Shown here: piece by piece, positions 49,752 through 59,178 of the stretch
How positions within the stretch are numbered: position 1 is the stretch's first letter
Layout: the number at the start of each line of letters is the position of its first letter
Origin: Flavobacterium sp. LC2016-13
GTDB taxonomy: Bacteria; Bacteroidota; Bacteroidia; Flavobacteriales; Flavobacteriaceae
Assembly (NCBI RefSeq): GCF_009707955.1
Contig: NZ_WMDQ01000002.1
Location: 682,001 to 746,000, forward strand
Direction: 5' to 3'
Length of the DNA: 64,000 bases
Program-made: the position numbers and the translations under genes
The notes under the pieces: model-generated
What the model was told of the DNA's origin: nothing
Databases searched by the model: none
What the model saw: the letters and a program-made list of their open reading frames with translations, nothing else

Positions 49752-50771
49752 TTATTGAAAGTTTAATATTAGTCCAAAAAGACTCGAATTGCCCGCTAAA
49801 GTATATCTTGAATATGAATAATTAAATTTTAATCGATTCATTCTTAAACCGAAACCCAATGAGAGCCCTGAGAAGTTACGTTGATCGTTAATTCTCAATT
49901 CTTCTGCTCTTCTAAAATTATAACCTAATCTCAAATTAACTGCTTTTTTTGGAAAAAGTTCAACACCAAAAACAACGTGTCTTAAAGCATTATTTACAAA
50001 AGAAACCTTTTCTTCACTTGTCGATCCGTCGATATTGGTTTCACCACGATTTGGATTCGAAAAAGCAACGTTCCATTGCTGTAAATTATCTAATGAAAGA
50101 TGCCAACGTATTGGCACATGCTCTAATTCTTGTGACATTCCGGCAATGATTTCAAGGGGCAAATTTTCATGTATTCCTGAATACGTTGTAAATTGTGTCC
50201 CAAAATTTCTAATTACCAAGGCCAAATTTACATTATTTTCTGGAATTTCATACATAATTCCCACATCAATTGCTCCACCAATAGAATTATAACTTTCTAA
50301 AGTAGAAGTTATTAGCTTTCCACTAACCCCAATATGAACATCTGTAAAAGGAATATTATAAGCATATCCCAGTGATAACGCGGCTTCGCTTCCTGTAAAG
50401 TTTGAAGTTGCCTGTCCGTTTTCATCATAACCTTCAAATGAACCGTAATTTATATAACTAATTCCGGCATAAAAAGTTTGTACATGCCTATCGTAAGTAT
50501 AAGCATAAGAAGCAGTTCCGTAGGAAGCTTCTCCATAATAACTTCCATAATTCATAGCCAGATGATTATCCATATCTTCGTTTAAAGTTGCTGGATTATA
50601 CATGACCTGATTAACATCTTCATCATAAATCGTTATTGTCTTTCCCCCCAACGCTGCTTGCCTTGGTGACGTTGTTAAATTAAGAAACTGATAGGTGTAG
50701 CGCCCTCCAATTTGTCCGAAGGAAACCGAACAAACCATTAACATTAAAAATAAAACAAATTGTTTTAGCAT
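49752..50771 (-). CDS. porQ: Type IX secretion system protein PorQ
   Basis: A 339-residue outer-membrane beta-barrel with a signal peptide ending near SFGQ. The start of the mature part, RYTYQFLNLTTSPRQAALGGKTI, is the PorQ signature, followed by NQVMYNPATLNEDMDNHLAMNY and barrel strands to the final LFGLILNFQ. PorQ takes part in type IX secretion, binding and attaching A-LPS to secreted cargo in the PorU/PorV/PorZ complex. Gliding flavobacteria need this system for export of adhesins and hydrolases; the GH28 or fasciclin proteins are possible clients in principle but show no CTD here. Confidence 0.92.
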   Translation of the reverse strand: MLKQFVLFLMLMVCSVSFGQIGGRYTYQFLNLTTSPRQAALGGKTITIYDEDVNQVMYNPATLNEDMDNHLAMNYGSYYGEASYGTASYAYTYDRHVQTFYAGISYINYGSFEGYDENGQATSNFTGSEAALSLGYAYNIPFTDVHIGVSGKLITSTLESYNSIGGAIDVGIMYEIPENNVNLALVIRNFGTQFTTYSGIHENLPLEIIAGMSQELEHVPIRWHLSLDNLQQWNVAFSNPNRGETNIDGSTSEEKVSFVNNALRHVVFGVELFPKKAVNLRLGYNFRRAEELRINDQRNFSGLSLGFGLRMNRLKFNYSYSRYTLAGNSSLFGLILNFQ

Positions 50772-50780
50772 GCTTTTTAG

Positions 50781-50803
50781 GCGTTCCTATATGGGAATAA
50801 CGC
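50781..50803 (-). promoter_or_regulatory. Dyad in the porQ leader
   Basis: GCGTTCC and GGAATAACGC are inverted around TATATG, with two extra bases on one side. The dyad is 10 bp before the porQ start and would lie in the 5' leader or overlap the start region. It could be an operator or a translational hairpin. Confidence 0.35.
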
Positions 50804-50920
50804 AAATACTGATATAAAATTGTGTAACTGGAAAAAAATAAATTTGCTAACTTACTATAAATCAATATTTATAAAGATTTTGCAAATCTAATTCAAAACA
50901 AAAGTAAGTAAAAATGGGAT

Positions 50921-50968
50921 AAAAAAAATCCAAATTTCAATCTGAAATTAATCAGCTTGAAATTTGGA
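50921..50968 (-). terminator. Terminator of lon
   Basis: A 12-bp stem TCCAAATTTCAA / TTGAAATTTGGA contains a nested CTGA/TCAG stem in its 16-nt loop. On the minus strand it is followed by eight T. It starts 20 bp after the lon stop codon. Confidence 0.88.
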
Positions 50969-50987
50969 CTGTATTTTTAAAAAAATA

Positions 50988-53441
50988 TTATTTTAAAGTC
51001 TTAGCGTTTTTAGCATTTTGATCTGTCAAAGCCAGCGTTAAAACCTCACTCATTTCTTTTACATAATGAAATGTAAGACCTTCTAAATATTCTGCTTTAA
51101 TTTCATCAATATCACTTTTGTTTTCATGACATAAAATGATTTCTTTGATGTTAGCCCTTTTAGCCGCTAATATTTTTTCTTTGATTCCGCCAACTGGTAA
51201 AACTTTTCCACGAAGCGTTATTTCACCTGTCATCGCTAAACTTTTCTTTACTTTCTTTTGTGTCAGTAAAGAAACTAATGACGTCAACATTGCAATACCG
51301 GCACTTGGTCCGTCTTTTGGCGTTGCACCTTCAGGAACGTGTAAATGAATATTATATTTTTGAAATAATTCTACACTAAGCCCTAACTTTTTGGCATTTG
51401 CTTTAATGTATTCTAAAGCAATTGTAGCCGATTCTTTCATGACATTTCCAAGATTTCCGGTAATAGTCAATGAACCTTTTCCTTCAGAAATTAAGGATTC
51501 AATAAATAAAATATCGCCACCAACACTTGTCCAGGCTAAACCTGTAACAACTCCTGCAACATCATTATTTTCATATTTGTCACGCTCTAATCTTGGCACT
51601 CCCAAAACAGTTACAATATCTTCATCAGTAACTTTTTTATTATACTCCTCTTCCATCGCAACTGCTTTTGCTGCATTACGAATTACCTGAGCAATTTTAG
51701 TTTCTAAATTACGAACACCGGATTCACGTGTATAACCTTCAACAATTTTTTCTAATTGTTTTTTCCCAATTGTCAAATCTTTGCTGGTTAATCCGTGTGC
51801 TTCTAATTGTTTTGGAAAAAGGTGTCTTTTTGCAATTTCTACTTTTTCTTCAATTGTATAACCTGACATTTTGATTACTTCCATTCTGTCACGTAATGCA
51901 GGCTGAATGGCAGCCATATTATTTGAGGTTGCAATAAACATCACTTTAGATAAATCATATCCCATTTCAAGGAAGTTATCATAAAATGAACTGTTTTGTT
52001 CAGGATCTAAAACTTCTAATAATGCAGACGAAGGATCTCCGCTGTTTCCGCTCGAAAGTTTATCAATTTCATCTAAAATAAAAACCGGATTTGAAGTTCC
52101 TGCTTTTTTCAAACTCTGAATAATTCGGCCTGGCATTGCACCAATATACGTTTTTCTGTGTCCGCGAATCTCTGCTTCGTCACGCAAACCACCTAAAGAA
52201 ATACGAACATATTCACGTCCCAAAGCTTCAGCAACAGAACGCCCAATAGATGTTTTACCAACTCCAGGAGGCCCTGTCAAACAAATAATTGGCGATTTCA
52301 TATCGTTACGAAGTTTTAAAACTGCCAAATGTTCAACCATTCTTTTCTTTACTTCTTCAAGTCCAAAATGATCTTTATCTAATATTTTCTGAGCATATTT
52401 TAAATCGAATTTATCTTTAGAATATTCACCCCACGGCAATTCTAAAAACAATTCTAAATAGTTACGCTGAATTCCAAAATCTGGCGATTGTGGGTTCATT
52501 CTACGCATTTTAGACAATTCTTTTTCGAAATGTTTTTGCGTTTTTTCGTCCCATTTTTTGGTTTTCGCCTTAATTCCCATTTCGTCCATTTCTTCCTCTT
52601 GCGAAACGCCTCCCAATTCTTCCTGAATGGTTTTCATTTGCTGATGAAGAAAATATTCACGTTGCTGTTGGTCTAAATCAAAACGAACTTTTGACTGAAT
52701 GTCATTTTTCAATTCTAATTTTTGCAACTCCACGTTCATATAACGTAAGGTTTCAAGCGCTCTGTCTTTTAATCCGTTTATCGATAAAAGTCCTTGTTTT
52801 TCTTTTACGGATAAATTCATATTAGAAGAAACAAAATTGATCAAAAACGATTGGCTTTCAATGTTTTTGATCGCAAAAGTAGCTTCAGATGGAATGTTTG
52901 GACTTTCTTTTATAATTTGAATTGCCAGCTCTTTTACAGAATCTAAAATTGCCGTAAATTCTGTGTCATTTTCGTCAGGACGTTCTTCTGAAACTTCTTT
53001 GATAGTTGCCGTAATATAAGGCTCTTCTGAAACTACTTCATTAATTTCAAAACGTTTTTTTCCTTGCAGAATAACGGTTACATTTCCGTCAGGCATTTTT
53101 AAAACACGCAGAATTCTCGCTACGGTTCCTATTTTATGAATATCGTCTTTTGACGGATCTTCGTCTTCTTCATTAATTTGAGAAACTACACCAATTATTT
53201 TTCCGCCGGCATTGGCATCATTTATTAATTTTATCGATTTATCTCTTCCTGCAGAAATTGGAATAACTACACCCGGAAATAAAACAGTATTACGTAAAGG
53301 TAAAATTGGCAACGAAAGCGGAAGCTCTTCATTGTTCATTTCCTCTTCGTCTTCTGGAGTTAATAATGGAATTAATTCTGCTTCTGAATCAAATTCTTGA
53401 AGTGACAGATTGTCAATAGTAAGTATTTTATGATTTGACAT
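50988..53441 (-). CDS. lon: Lon protease (endopeptidase La)
   Basis: An 817-residue ATP-dependent serine protease of full length. The N-terminal substrate-recognition domain spans about 40-240 (LPILPLRNTVLFPGVVIPI). The AAA+ module has Walker A GPPGVGKT at 390-397 and Walker B FILDEID at 454-460. The protease domain carries the catalytic dyad with PKDGPSAG (Ser 713) and GGIKEK (Lys 754). It degrades misfolded and regulatory proteins. A heat-shock-type promoter is not recognised in its upstream spacer. Confidence 0.97.
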   Translation of the reverse strand: MSNHKILTIDNLSLQEFDSEAELIPLLTPEDEEEMNNEELPLSLPILPLRNTVLFPGVVIPISAGRDKSIKLINDANAGGKIIGVVSQINEEDEDPSKDDIHKIGTVARILRVLKMPDGNVTVILQGKKRFEINEVVSEEPYITATIKEVSEERPDENDTEFTAILDSVKELAIQIIKESPNIPSEATFAIKNIESQSFLINFVSSNMNLSVKEKQGLLSINGLKDRALETLRYMNVELQKLELKNDIQSKVRFDLDQQQREYFLHQQMKTIQEELGGVSQEEEMDEMGIKAKTKKWDEKTQKHFEKELSKMRRMNPQSPDFGIQRNYLELFLELPWGEYSKDKFDLKYAQKILDKDHFGLEEVKKRMVEHLAVLKLRNDMKSPIICLTGPPGVGKTSIGRSVAEALGREYVRISLGGLRDEAEIRGHRKTYIGAMPGRIIQSLKKAGTSNPVFILDEIDKLSSGNSGDPSSALLEVLDPEQNSSFYDNFLEMGYDLSKVMFIATSNNMAAIQPALRDRMEVIKMSGYTIEEKVEIAKRHLFPKQLEAHGLTSKDLTIGKKQLEKIVEGYTRESGVRNLETKIAQVIRNAAKAVAMEEEYNKKVTDEDIVTVLGVPRLERDKYENNDVAGVVTGLAWTSVGGDILFIESLISEGKGSLTITGNLGNVMKESATIALEYIKANAKKLGLSVELFQKYNIHLHVPEGATPKDGPSAGIAMLTSLVSLLTQKKVKKSLAMTGEITLRGKVLPVGGIKEKILAAKRANIKEIILCHENKSDIDEIKAEYLEGLTFHYVKEMSEVLTLALTDQNAKNAKTLK

Positions 53442-53651
53442 AATAATATATAAGTCTTTTTGTCATTAAAAGTTTAATTCTAATTGTATTTGCTGTCTTA
53501 AATATTACCGTTTTCATACAAACCATAATAAGTGTTTCATTTACAAGATAGATCGTAAAAATAGACAATCATTATGCCAAATGCAAAAGAGTCAGCTTTG
53601 AAATTTAGTATTTTTAGTCCTAACTATTTATAACACTTAGAAAAAAAGCAT

Positions 53652-53690
53652 AAAAAAAACCTGAAATAACTTTCAGGCTTTTATAATCTT
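53652..53690 (-). terminator. Terminator of the lipoprotein gene
   Basis: CCTGAAA and TTTCAGG flank a 4-nt loop, followed on the minus strand by a T tract (complement of 53650-53660), 15 bp after the stop codon. Confidence 0.75.
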
Positions 53691-53703
53691 TATAAAAAAT
53701 ATT

Positions 53704-54402
53704 TTAATTCAGTTTATAAGAAACCAATTCAGAAGATGAATTATTGAAACCAAACTTAATGATACCTACACCTTTTGCAATCGAATATTCTGCCTCTGTT
53801 GAACTGGCAGTTTGTCCTTCATATGAAGTCTCTAATTTTAGTTTAAATTTAATAACATCTTTATAAGTAACATTCTTAATAGTAACCGTTGCACCTTTCT
53901 CTAAAATTGTTCCTGTATATTTTACATTCATTTTCATAGCAGGAATTCCAGGATAATCAAATGTAGTAGTTTGTGTATAGCTTCCGGTCCATGTTTTATT
54001 TACTTCTAAATAATCTTTAAAGAAAACAAATTCATATCCGCTAATTTTGCTTGATATACCGTTTGCGCTACTTACAATATCATCTAATTTAATATAATAA
54101 TCTCCTTGTACTTTTTTAAGTGAAGCAGAAGCTGAAGCTGAAACGTCACTGGTTGAAGAGAAAAACTTATCAAATTTAAAATAAGTTTCTCCGTTTATTT
54201 TTTCTGAGCTAATAATTTTCATAGTAGTTTCAGAACCACTTTGGTTTAAAACCCACTGATTGCCAATTGCAGTTGGCCAATAATCTCCTGTAGTTACTTC
54301 TGGTGTTTCTTCATTTGAATTATCAGTATCGCTAGAACAAGAAACAAATAAAGATGTTGACATAAATAATGCCACTAAAGCAATGCTTTTTAATTTTTTC
54401 AT
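53704..54402 (-). CDS. Uncharacterised lipoprotein, 232 residues
   Basis: A lipoprotein signal ends in the lipobox LFVSC, with cysteine 22 followed by SSDTDNSN, a flavobacterial surface-lipoprotein-like acidic linker. The mature domain begins YWPTAIGNQWVLN and looks like a beta-rich fold; no family is recognised. It stands alone, convergent with nothing, upstream of the divergent ECF operon. Confidence 0.85.
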   Translation of the reverse strand: MKKLKSIALVALFMSTSLFVSCSSDTDNSNEETPEVTTGDYWPTAIGNQWVLNQSGSETTMKIISSEKINGETYFKFDKFFSSTSDVSASASASLKKVQGDYYIKLDDIVSSANGISSKISGYEFVFFKDYLEVNKTWTGSYTQTTTFDYPGIPAMKMNVKYTGTILEKGATVTIKNVTYKDVIKFKLKLETSYEGQTASSTEAEYSIAKGVGIIKFGFNNSSSELVSYKLN

Positions 54403-54608
54403 GGTTAAATTTTGTTTTTAGTTCTTCAAAAATAACAAAAACATTGATTCAATTTTAACATTTTTTAACAAATGAATTCTTAGAAGAAGTGTTTTTATTT
54501 AATTTATTCATTATCAACTTATTATAATCATTTCTAAAATAATGATCTCAAAATGACAATTACTTTTAAAGTTCTTTTTAACTAATTTTAAAAAAAATAT
54601 TGAAAAAC

Positions 54609-54634
54609 TGTAACATCCTGAAAAAAGCAAAGTC
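54609..54634 (+). promoter_or_regulatory. Putative ECF-type autoregulatory promoter
   Basis: TGTAACA (54609-54615) and GTC (54632-54634) lie 17 bp apart, counting from AAC to GTC. This fits the AAC / GTC promoter pattern of many ECF sigma factors. It is 25 bp before the TTG start of the ECF gene, so the sigma factor may drive its own operon. Confidence 0.5.
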
Positions 54635-54659
54635 ATTATAAAAAACTAGCAACCATTAC

Positions 54660-55214
54660 TTGAGTACAACCAATCAAAATATCGAAGAGTTAATCGCACT
54701 TTGTAAAGACAATAACCAAAAGGCACAATTTGAAGTTTACAATCGTTATTGTAAAGCCATGTATAATGTGGCTTACAGAATTGTAAAAGATGAACATTTT
54801 GCACAAGACGTCATGCAGGAAGGTTTTTTGAAAGCCTTTACAAAAATTAACGATTATAAGCAGGAAGTCGCATTTGGAGCATGGCTTAAAAAAATCATTA
54901 TTAATTATAGTATTGATTTTTATAAAAAAAATAATGCTTTTCAGATGGAAGACATCAACAAAACGCTTTATAAAATAGAAGAAAATGATAGTTTCTTTGC
55001 TGAAAACATAGATTTGGATTCACTTAAAGTGAAACAGGTTTTAGAGGCCATTTCAGATTTAAAAGATAATTATCGAATGGTTTTGACGCTGTTTTATATT
55101 GAAGGTTATGATCAGGAGGAAATTAGCGAAATCTTAAATATCAGTTATGCTAATTGCAGGACGACATTAAGCAGAGCTAAAGAAAGTTTACGAAAAAAAT
55201 TAGAGAGTATATGA
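54660..55214 (+). CDS. ECF sigma factor with TTG start
   Basis: A 184-residue sigma-70-family ECF factor. Region 2 spans about 22-95 (YNRYCKAMYNVAYRIVKDEHFAQDVMQEGFLKAFTK, then AWLKKIIINYSIDFYKK). Region 4 spans about 125-178 (YRMVLTLFYIEGYDQEEISEILNISYANCRTTLSRAKESLRKKL). The start is TTG at 54660: no ATG precedes it in frame before a stop, and the next in-frame ATG would remove part of region 2. The end overlaps the next gene by 4 bp (ATGA). It heads a four-gene operon with an anti-sigma-like membrane protein and two secreted repetitive proteins. Confidence 0.92.
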   Translation: MSTTNQNIEELIALCKDNNQKAQFEVYNRYCKAMYNVAYRIVKDEHFAQDVMQEGFLKAFTKINDYKQEVAFGAWLKKIIINYSIDFYKKNNAFQMEDINKTLYKIEENDSFFAENIDLDSLKVKQVLEAISDLKDNYRMVLTLFYIEGYDQEEISEILNISYANCRTTLSRAKESLRKKLESI

Positions 55215-55747
55215 AAAAGGAAAATGAAGATTTAGACCAATTATTTAAAAGATTAGAGAATCAATGGGATGTTCATGAAATGAGTTCAGATCATCAGGTT
55301 GATTTTTTAAATAAATTGAATAAAAAACAACCAAAGAAAAAGAATTACACCATTTGGGCGATCGCCGCATCTATAACATTATTATTAGGAGTATCTATTT
55401 TATACAATAACAATACAAAACCTAAGGAATTTAAGTTTGCATCGAACGAAACGAAACGTACGGATTCTATCTTTAATATTTTGATTGATAATGAGCTAGT
55501 TAAATTAAAAGAAAAAAGTTCTCCTGAAAACGAACAAATCGTAAATGATGCCTTAAAACAAATGAAGGTTTTTGATGCAGATTATCAAAAAATCATAAAA
55601 GAGGTTCAGAAAAACGGAGAAAACAAACAAATCATTTATGCGATGATTAGCAATTTGCAAACGAGAATATCTTTTTTGCAAACGGTTTTGCAACGCATTG
55701 AAGAAAACGAAAACTTAAAAAACACGACCCATGAAAAAACATTATAA
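55211..55747 (+). CDS. Anti-sigma-factor-like membrane protein
   Basis: A 178-residue protein with a short acidic cytoplasmic part (residues 1-47), one membrane helix at 48-64 (IWAIAASITLLLGVSIL) and an extracytoplasmic helical domain. This is the architecture of small anti-sigma factors; no zinc-binding HxxxCxxC motif is present. The position directly after the ECF gene, overlapping by 4 bp, supports the role. The 3' end overlaps the next gene by 17 bp. Confidence 0.75.
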   Translation: MKKENEDLDQLFKRLENQWDVHEMSSDHQVDFLNKLNKKQPKKKNYTIWAIAASITLLLGVSILYNNNTKPKEFKFASNETKRTDSIFNILIDNELVKLKEKSSPENEQIVNDALKQMKVFDADYQKIIKEVQKNGENKQIIYAMISNLQTRISFLQTVLQRIEENENLKNTTHEKTL

Positions 55748-56792
55748 AATACTAATTCTATTCATTTTAATTCCCTTTTTAGGATTTTCTAATGATGATA
55801 CTTTTATTTCAAAACAAAAAACAATCAAAAAAACCTATATCGTAAATTCTAATGCCGGAATCGATATTCAGAATAAATACGGAAGCATTACGGTAAGTAC
55901 CTGGGATGAAGACAAAATTGATCTTGACATTACCATAAAGGTAACGGGCGGAAATGAAAATTGGGTAAATGAAAAACTAAACAGTATTGATGTTGACATT
56001 ACCGCGCTTAAATCGATGGTTTCAGCGGTTACTAATATGGGAAATTCATCTCTAAAAAGCCAGGGAAGCAGCAATAGTTTTGAGATAAATTATGTGATAA
56101 AAATTCCGAAAAACGGAACTGTAAAACTGGATAATAAATACGGGAATATTACAACGCTTACTTTAGAAGGCGCTACGGATATTTCGTGTAAATATGGCAA
56201 AGTTACACTTGGCAAATTGAATGGTTCAAGCAATCGCATTCAAATTGAGTATTGCCAAAATTCCAGTATTGATTATATTAAAAACGGAACTCTTGAAGCT
56301 CGATATTCAAATTTAAAAATTAATGATTCAGGTAATTTGAATTTAGATACCAATTATACTGATTTAACGCTTGCAGATGGTCAAAACATTAAATATGACT
56401 GTAATTACGGAAATTTTAAATTTCAGAAAATAAACTCTTTGTCGGGATCCGGAAATTATGTTACTATTAATATTGCTGAAATTTCGAATAGTGTAAATGC
56501 AAATGTAACTTACAGTAAAGTAAACATTTCGAATATTACTGAAAAAGCCAACAACATTAATATCAATTCGGGTTATTCAGATGTTTCTTTGGGTTATGAT
56601 ATCAACTATTCTTTTGATTTTGATATAAATACGAAATACGGAAACATTAAAAACGATAATTCATTGGATGTTTCGGTTACGGAAAGTAAAAATACAAGTA
56701 AAAGAATCAGCGGATATAATAATAAAAAAGGCCAGAACAAAGTTGTTGTTAACTCTAATTATGGCAATGTTACATTAATCAAAAAACAATAA
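55731..56792 (+). CDS. Secreted beta-solenoid-like protein with YG/YS repeats
   Basis: A 353-residue exported protein (signal peptide about 1-20, GFSN). The mature part consists of about ten short repeats of roughly 20-25 residues, each with a tyrosine-small-acidic/asparagine strand end such as KYGSI, KYGNI, KYGKV, RYSNL, NYTDL, NYGNF, TYSKV, GYSDV, KYGNI and NYGNV. This is a beta-helix-like pattern as in DUF4097 adhesin-type proteins. It is the third gene of the ECF operon, so it is likely a stress-induced envelope or surface protein. Its exact role is unknown. Confidence 0.78.
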   Translation: MKKHYKILILFILIPFLGFSNDDTFISKQKTIKKTYIVNSNAGIDIQNKYGSITVSTWDEDKIDLDITIKVTGGNENWVNEKLNSIDVDITALKSMVSAVTNMGNSSLKSQGSSNSFEINYVIKIPKNGTVKLDNKYGNITTLTLEGATDISCKYGKVTLGKLNGSSNRIQIEYCQNSSIDYIKNGTLEARYSNLKINDSGNLNLDTNYTDLTLADGQNIKYDCNYGNFKFQKINSLSGSGNYVTINIAEISNSVNANVTYSKVNISNITEKANNININSGYSDVSLGYDINYSFDFDINTKYGNIKNDNSLDVSVTESKNTSKRISGYNNKKGQNKVVVNSNYGNVTLIKKQ

Positions 56793-56809
56793 TCAAAAAG
56801 TCAATCAAA

Positions 56810-57550
56810 ATGAAAAAATCAATTCAATTATTAGTTTGTGGTGCATTTTTAATAGGATTTGTTACTAATGCACAATGGTCATCAAATGACAAAAATAAAA
56901 TTAAAGGAAATGGTAAAGTTGTTACCGAAACGAGAAATACCGGAGATTATGACGCTATAAAAGTTGGAGGTCCTTTTGATGTGAATTTAATTGCAGGAAA
57001 AGAAGGTAAAATCACTATTAAAGGCGAAGAGAATTTATTGTCTGCTATTAAAATCGAAGTAGAAGATAATGCACTTAAAATATATGTTGATAAAACGGTA
57101 AATATTCGCTCTAGTAATGGACACAAAATAGAAATAACTGTTCCGTTTGAGAAAATTTCAGCCTTAAGCCTTGCAGGTTCAGGAGATATTCAGACCAAAA
57201 GCATTATCAAAAACGACAAATTTGAAGCTAAACTGGCAGGTTCAGGGAATTTTAAATTAGATGTTGATTCAAATGATTTTGAATTGAATGTAAGTGGTTC
57301 AGGAGATGTCACCTTAAAAGGATCAGCTGATAATTTTACGACTAAACTTTCAGGATCAGGAAATATAAATGCATCAAATTTAAAATCTAAAAATGTGACT
57401 GCAAATGTTTCCGGCTCTGGCAATAGTATTGTGAATTGTGAAGGAAATTTAACGGCAAGAGTTTCTGGCTCCGGCGATATAAAATATATTGGAAATCCTG
57501 ATAAACGTGATGTAAAAGTTTCTGGTTCAGGAAATATCTCAAAAGGTTAA
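56810..57550 (+). CDS. Head GIN domain secreted protein
   Basis: A 246-residue exported protein (signal peptide of about 20 residues, TNAQ). The head GIN domain (DUF2807) starts with YDAIKVGGPFDVNLIAG and KIEVEDNALKIYV, and continues as a ladder of seven GSGD/GSGN units (AGSGD, AGSGN, SGSGD, SGSGN, SGSGN, SGSGD, SGSGN) spaced by about 20 residues. This is a parallel beta-solenoid found in Bacteroidota. It follows the preceding secreted protein by 17 bp and closes the ECF operon. Function is not established. Confidence 0.9.
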   Translation: MKKSIQLLVCGAFLIGFVTNAQWSSNDKNKIKGNGKVVTETRNTGDYDAIKVGGPFDVNLIAGKEGKITIKGEENLLSAIKIEVEDNALKIYVDKTVNIRSSNGHKIEITVPFEKISALSLAGSGDIQTKSIIKNDKFEAKLAGSGNFKLDVDSNDFELNVSGSGDVTLKGSADNFTTKLSGSGNINASNLKSKNVTANVSGSGNSIVNCEGNLTARVSGSGDIKYIGNPDKRDVKVSGSGNISKG

Positions 57551-57557
57551 TTCAATT

Positions 57558-57638
57558 AAAAAGCTCAATAATAAATTTTATTAAATCATCAATCCGTTTT
57601 AAACGAACAAAATCATCTCTTTTATTATTGAGCTTTTT
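57558..57638. terminator. Long bidirectional terminator-like hairpin
   Basis: Perfect 18-bp arms AAAAAGCTCAATAATAAA (57558-57575) and their complement (57621-57638) flank a 45-nt loop. The right side ends in TTTTT. The loop is much longer than in an ordinary intrinsic terminator. It lies where the ECF operon and the minus-strand MFS gene converge. Confidence 0.65.
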
Positions 57639-57685
57639 ATATAAATTTACCAACTAAAATAACAAAGCTATTTTAAGGTGTTTTA

Positions 57686-59011
57686 TTAATTTAAAACGCC
57701 TTTTTTTGGCACTCTTCTTAATAAGAGAACTCCAATTGTAAAAAATACTGCCAAAATAACAATAGAAAATCTAGGGCTTCCGGTAATTTGATCAATTATA
57801 CCATAAATACACATTCCAATTACAATTCCAATTTTTTCAGCAACATCATAAAAACTGAAGAATGATGCTGTATCTTCTGATTCTGGTAATAACTTAGAAT
57901 ATGTTGAGCGGGATAATGCCTGAATTCCTCCCATAACAAAACCAATTAGAGTTGCCATAATATAAAAATGAATTGGTAATGTTATGAAAAAGGCTAATAT
58001 GCAAAGTACTGCCCAAATGCAATTTATAGTAATTAATGTTGGAATGTTTCCAAATTTAGCAGAAGCTCTTGATGTTAAAACGGCACCAATTATCGCAACT
58101 AATTGTATTAATAGAATACAAATAATTAAACCTGTTGTACTTTCGTTTTTTGATGACCACTGAATTTCCTGTGCGCCAAAATAAGTAGCAACAATCATTA
58201 CGGTTTGTACAGCCATACTATAAACGAAGAAACTACCCAAATATCTTTTTAAAGAAATATTTTCTTCCAGTAATTTCCAAACTTTTTTCAATTCAGTAAA
58301 ACCATTAAAAATAACATCTTTGGTTACTTTTTGATCTGTAGTTTTATTTCCTTTTGGTAAATAATAATAAGTGTATTGGCTAAAAAGAATCCACCAAATA
58401 CCTACCATTAAAAATGAATATCGCATGGCTTTCATTGCAGCTTCACCTTCTGTTCCTGAGATACCGAAAATGGTTGGTTTCATAATCATTGCTAAATTAA
58501 TGATCATTAAAACAACGCTTCCTACATATCCTAATGAATATCCTTTAGCACTTAATTTATCTTGTTGTTCCGGAAAAGCAATGTCCGGTAAATAGGAATT
58601 GTAAAAAACCAAACTTCCCCAGAAACCAATTAATCCTAAAAAATAAAAAAGTAAGCCAACATATATATTTTCAAGATTAAACCAGTATAAGCCCATACAA
58701 GACAAGGCGCCCATATAGCAAAAGAATTTCATAAACGATTTTTTATTCCCTACATAATCAGCGATACCTGATAATAAAGGAGAAATAAAAGCTACAACCA
58801 AAAATGCTGCAGCAGTAACAAAACTTATTAAAGCTGAATTTTTAAGATTCATTCCGAAAACATCAATATAATGATCTCTGTCTGAAAATAAAGCTTCATA
58901 AAAAATTGGAAAAACAGCCGATGAAATAACTAATGGATAAACCGAATTAGCCCAATCATAAAAGGCCCAGGCATTTAGTAATTTTTTATCTCCTTTTTGT
59001 AAGTTCTTCAT
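57686..59011 (-). CDS. UMF1-family MFS transporter
   Basis: A 441-residue membrane protein with about 12 helices. The N-terminal NAWAFYDWANSVYPLVISS is the hallmark of the UMF1 (Atg22-like) branch of the major facilitator superfamily. The central SFLMVGIWWILFSQYTYYYLP and the GFVMGGIQALSRSTYSKLLPES motif near the C-terminus are further matches. In fungi relatives export amino acids from vacuoles; the bacterial substrate is not established. It is the only gene between two terminators. Confidence 0.87.
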   Translation of the reverse strand: MKNLQKGDKKLLNAWAFYDWANSVYPLVISSAVFPIFYEALFSDRDHYIDVFGMNLKNSALISFVTAAAFLVVAFISPLLSGIADYVGNKKSFMKFFCYMGALSCMGLYWFNLENIYVGLLFYFLGLIGFWGSLVFYNSYLPDIAFPEQQDKLSAKGYSLGYVGSVVLMIINLAMIMKPTIFGISGTEGEAAMKAMRYSFLMVGIWWILFSQYTYYYLPKGNKTTDQKVTKDVIFNGFTELKKVWKLLEENISLKRYLGSFFVYSMAVQTVMIVATYFGAQEIQWSSKNESTTGLIICILLIQLVAIIGAVLTSRASAKFGNIPTLITINCIWAVLCILAFFITLPIHFYIMATLIGFVMGGIQALSRSTYSKLLPESEDTASFFSFYDVAEKIGIVIGMCIYGIIDQITGSPRFSIVILAVFFTIGVLLLRRVPKKGVLN

Positions 59012-59125
59012 AAAAATGGTTTTGTTAAGTGGCTACGAATTTATCCAATTTTTATCATAATCAAATAGAAAAATGACAAATCATATATTAATAAATCATA
59101 AACATTTTAAAATACTTTAGTGCAT

Positions 59126-59157
59126 AAAAAAAGCTATTCGTAATGAATAGCTTTTTA
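59126..59157 (-). terminator. Terminator of the M48 peptidase gene
   Basis: AAAAAGCTATTC and GAATAGCTTTTT pair around a 5-nt loop, followed on the minus strand by T-rich sequence, 22 bp beyond the stop codon. Confidence 0.88.
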
Positions 59158-59178
59158 GATATTTTTAAATTTTCAATA

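Noticed and set aside
53573..53632. 19-codon ORF (ATG CCA AAT ...) in the spacer after lon
   Set aside because: Too short, no promoter or conservation evidence, and composition like the surrounding spacer.
57170..57550. Regular repeats that could be taken for a CRISPR array
   Set aside because: The periodic units are in-frame codons for GSGD/GSGN in a head GIN gene, without identical direct repeats or unique spacers.
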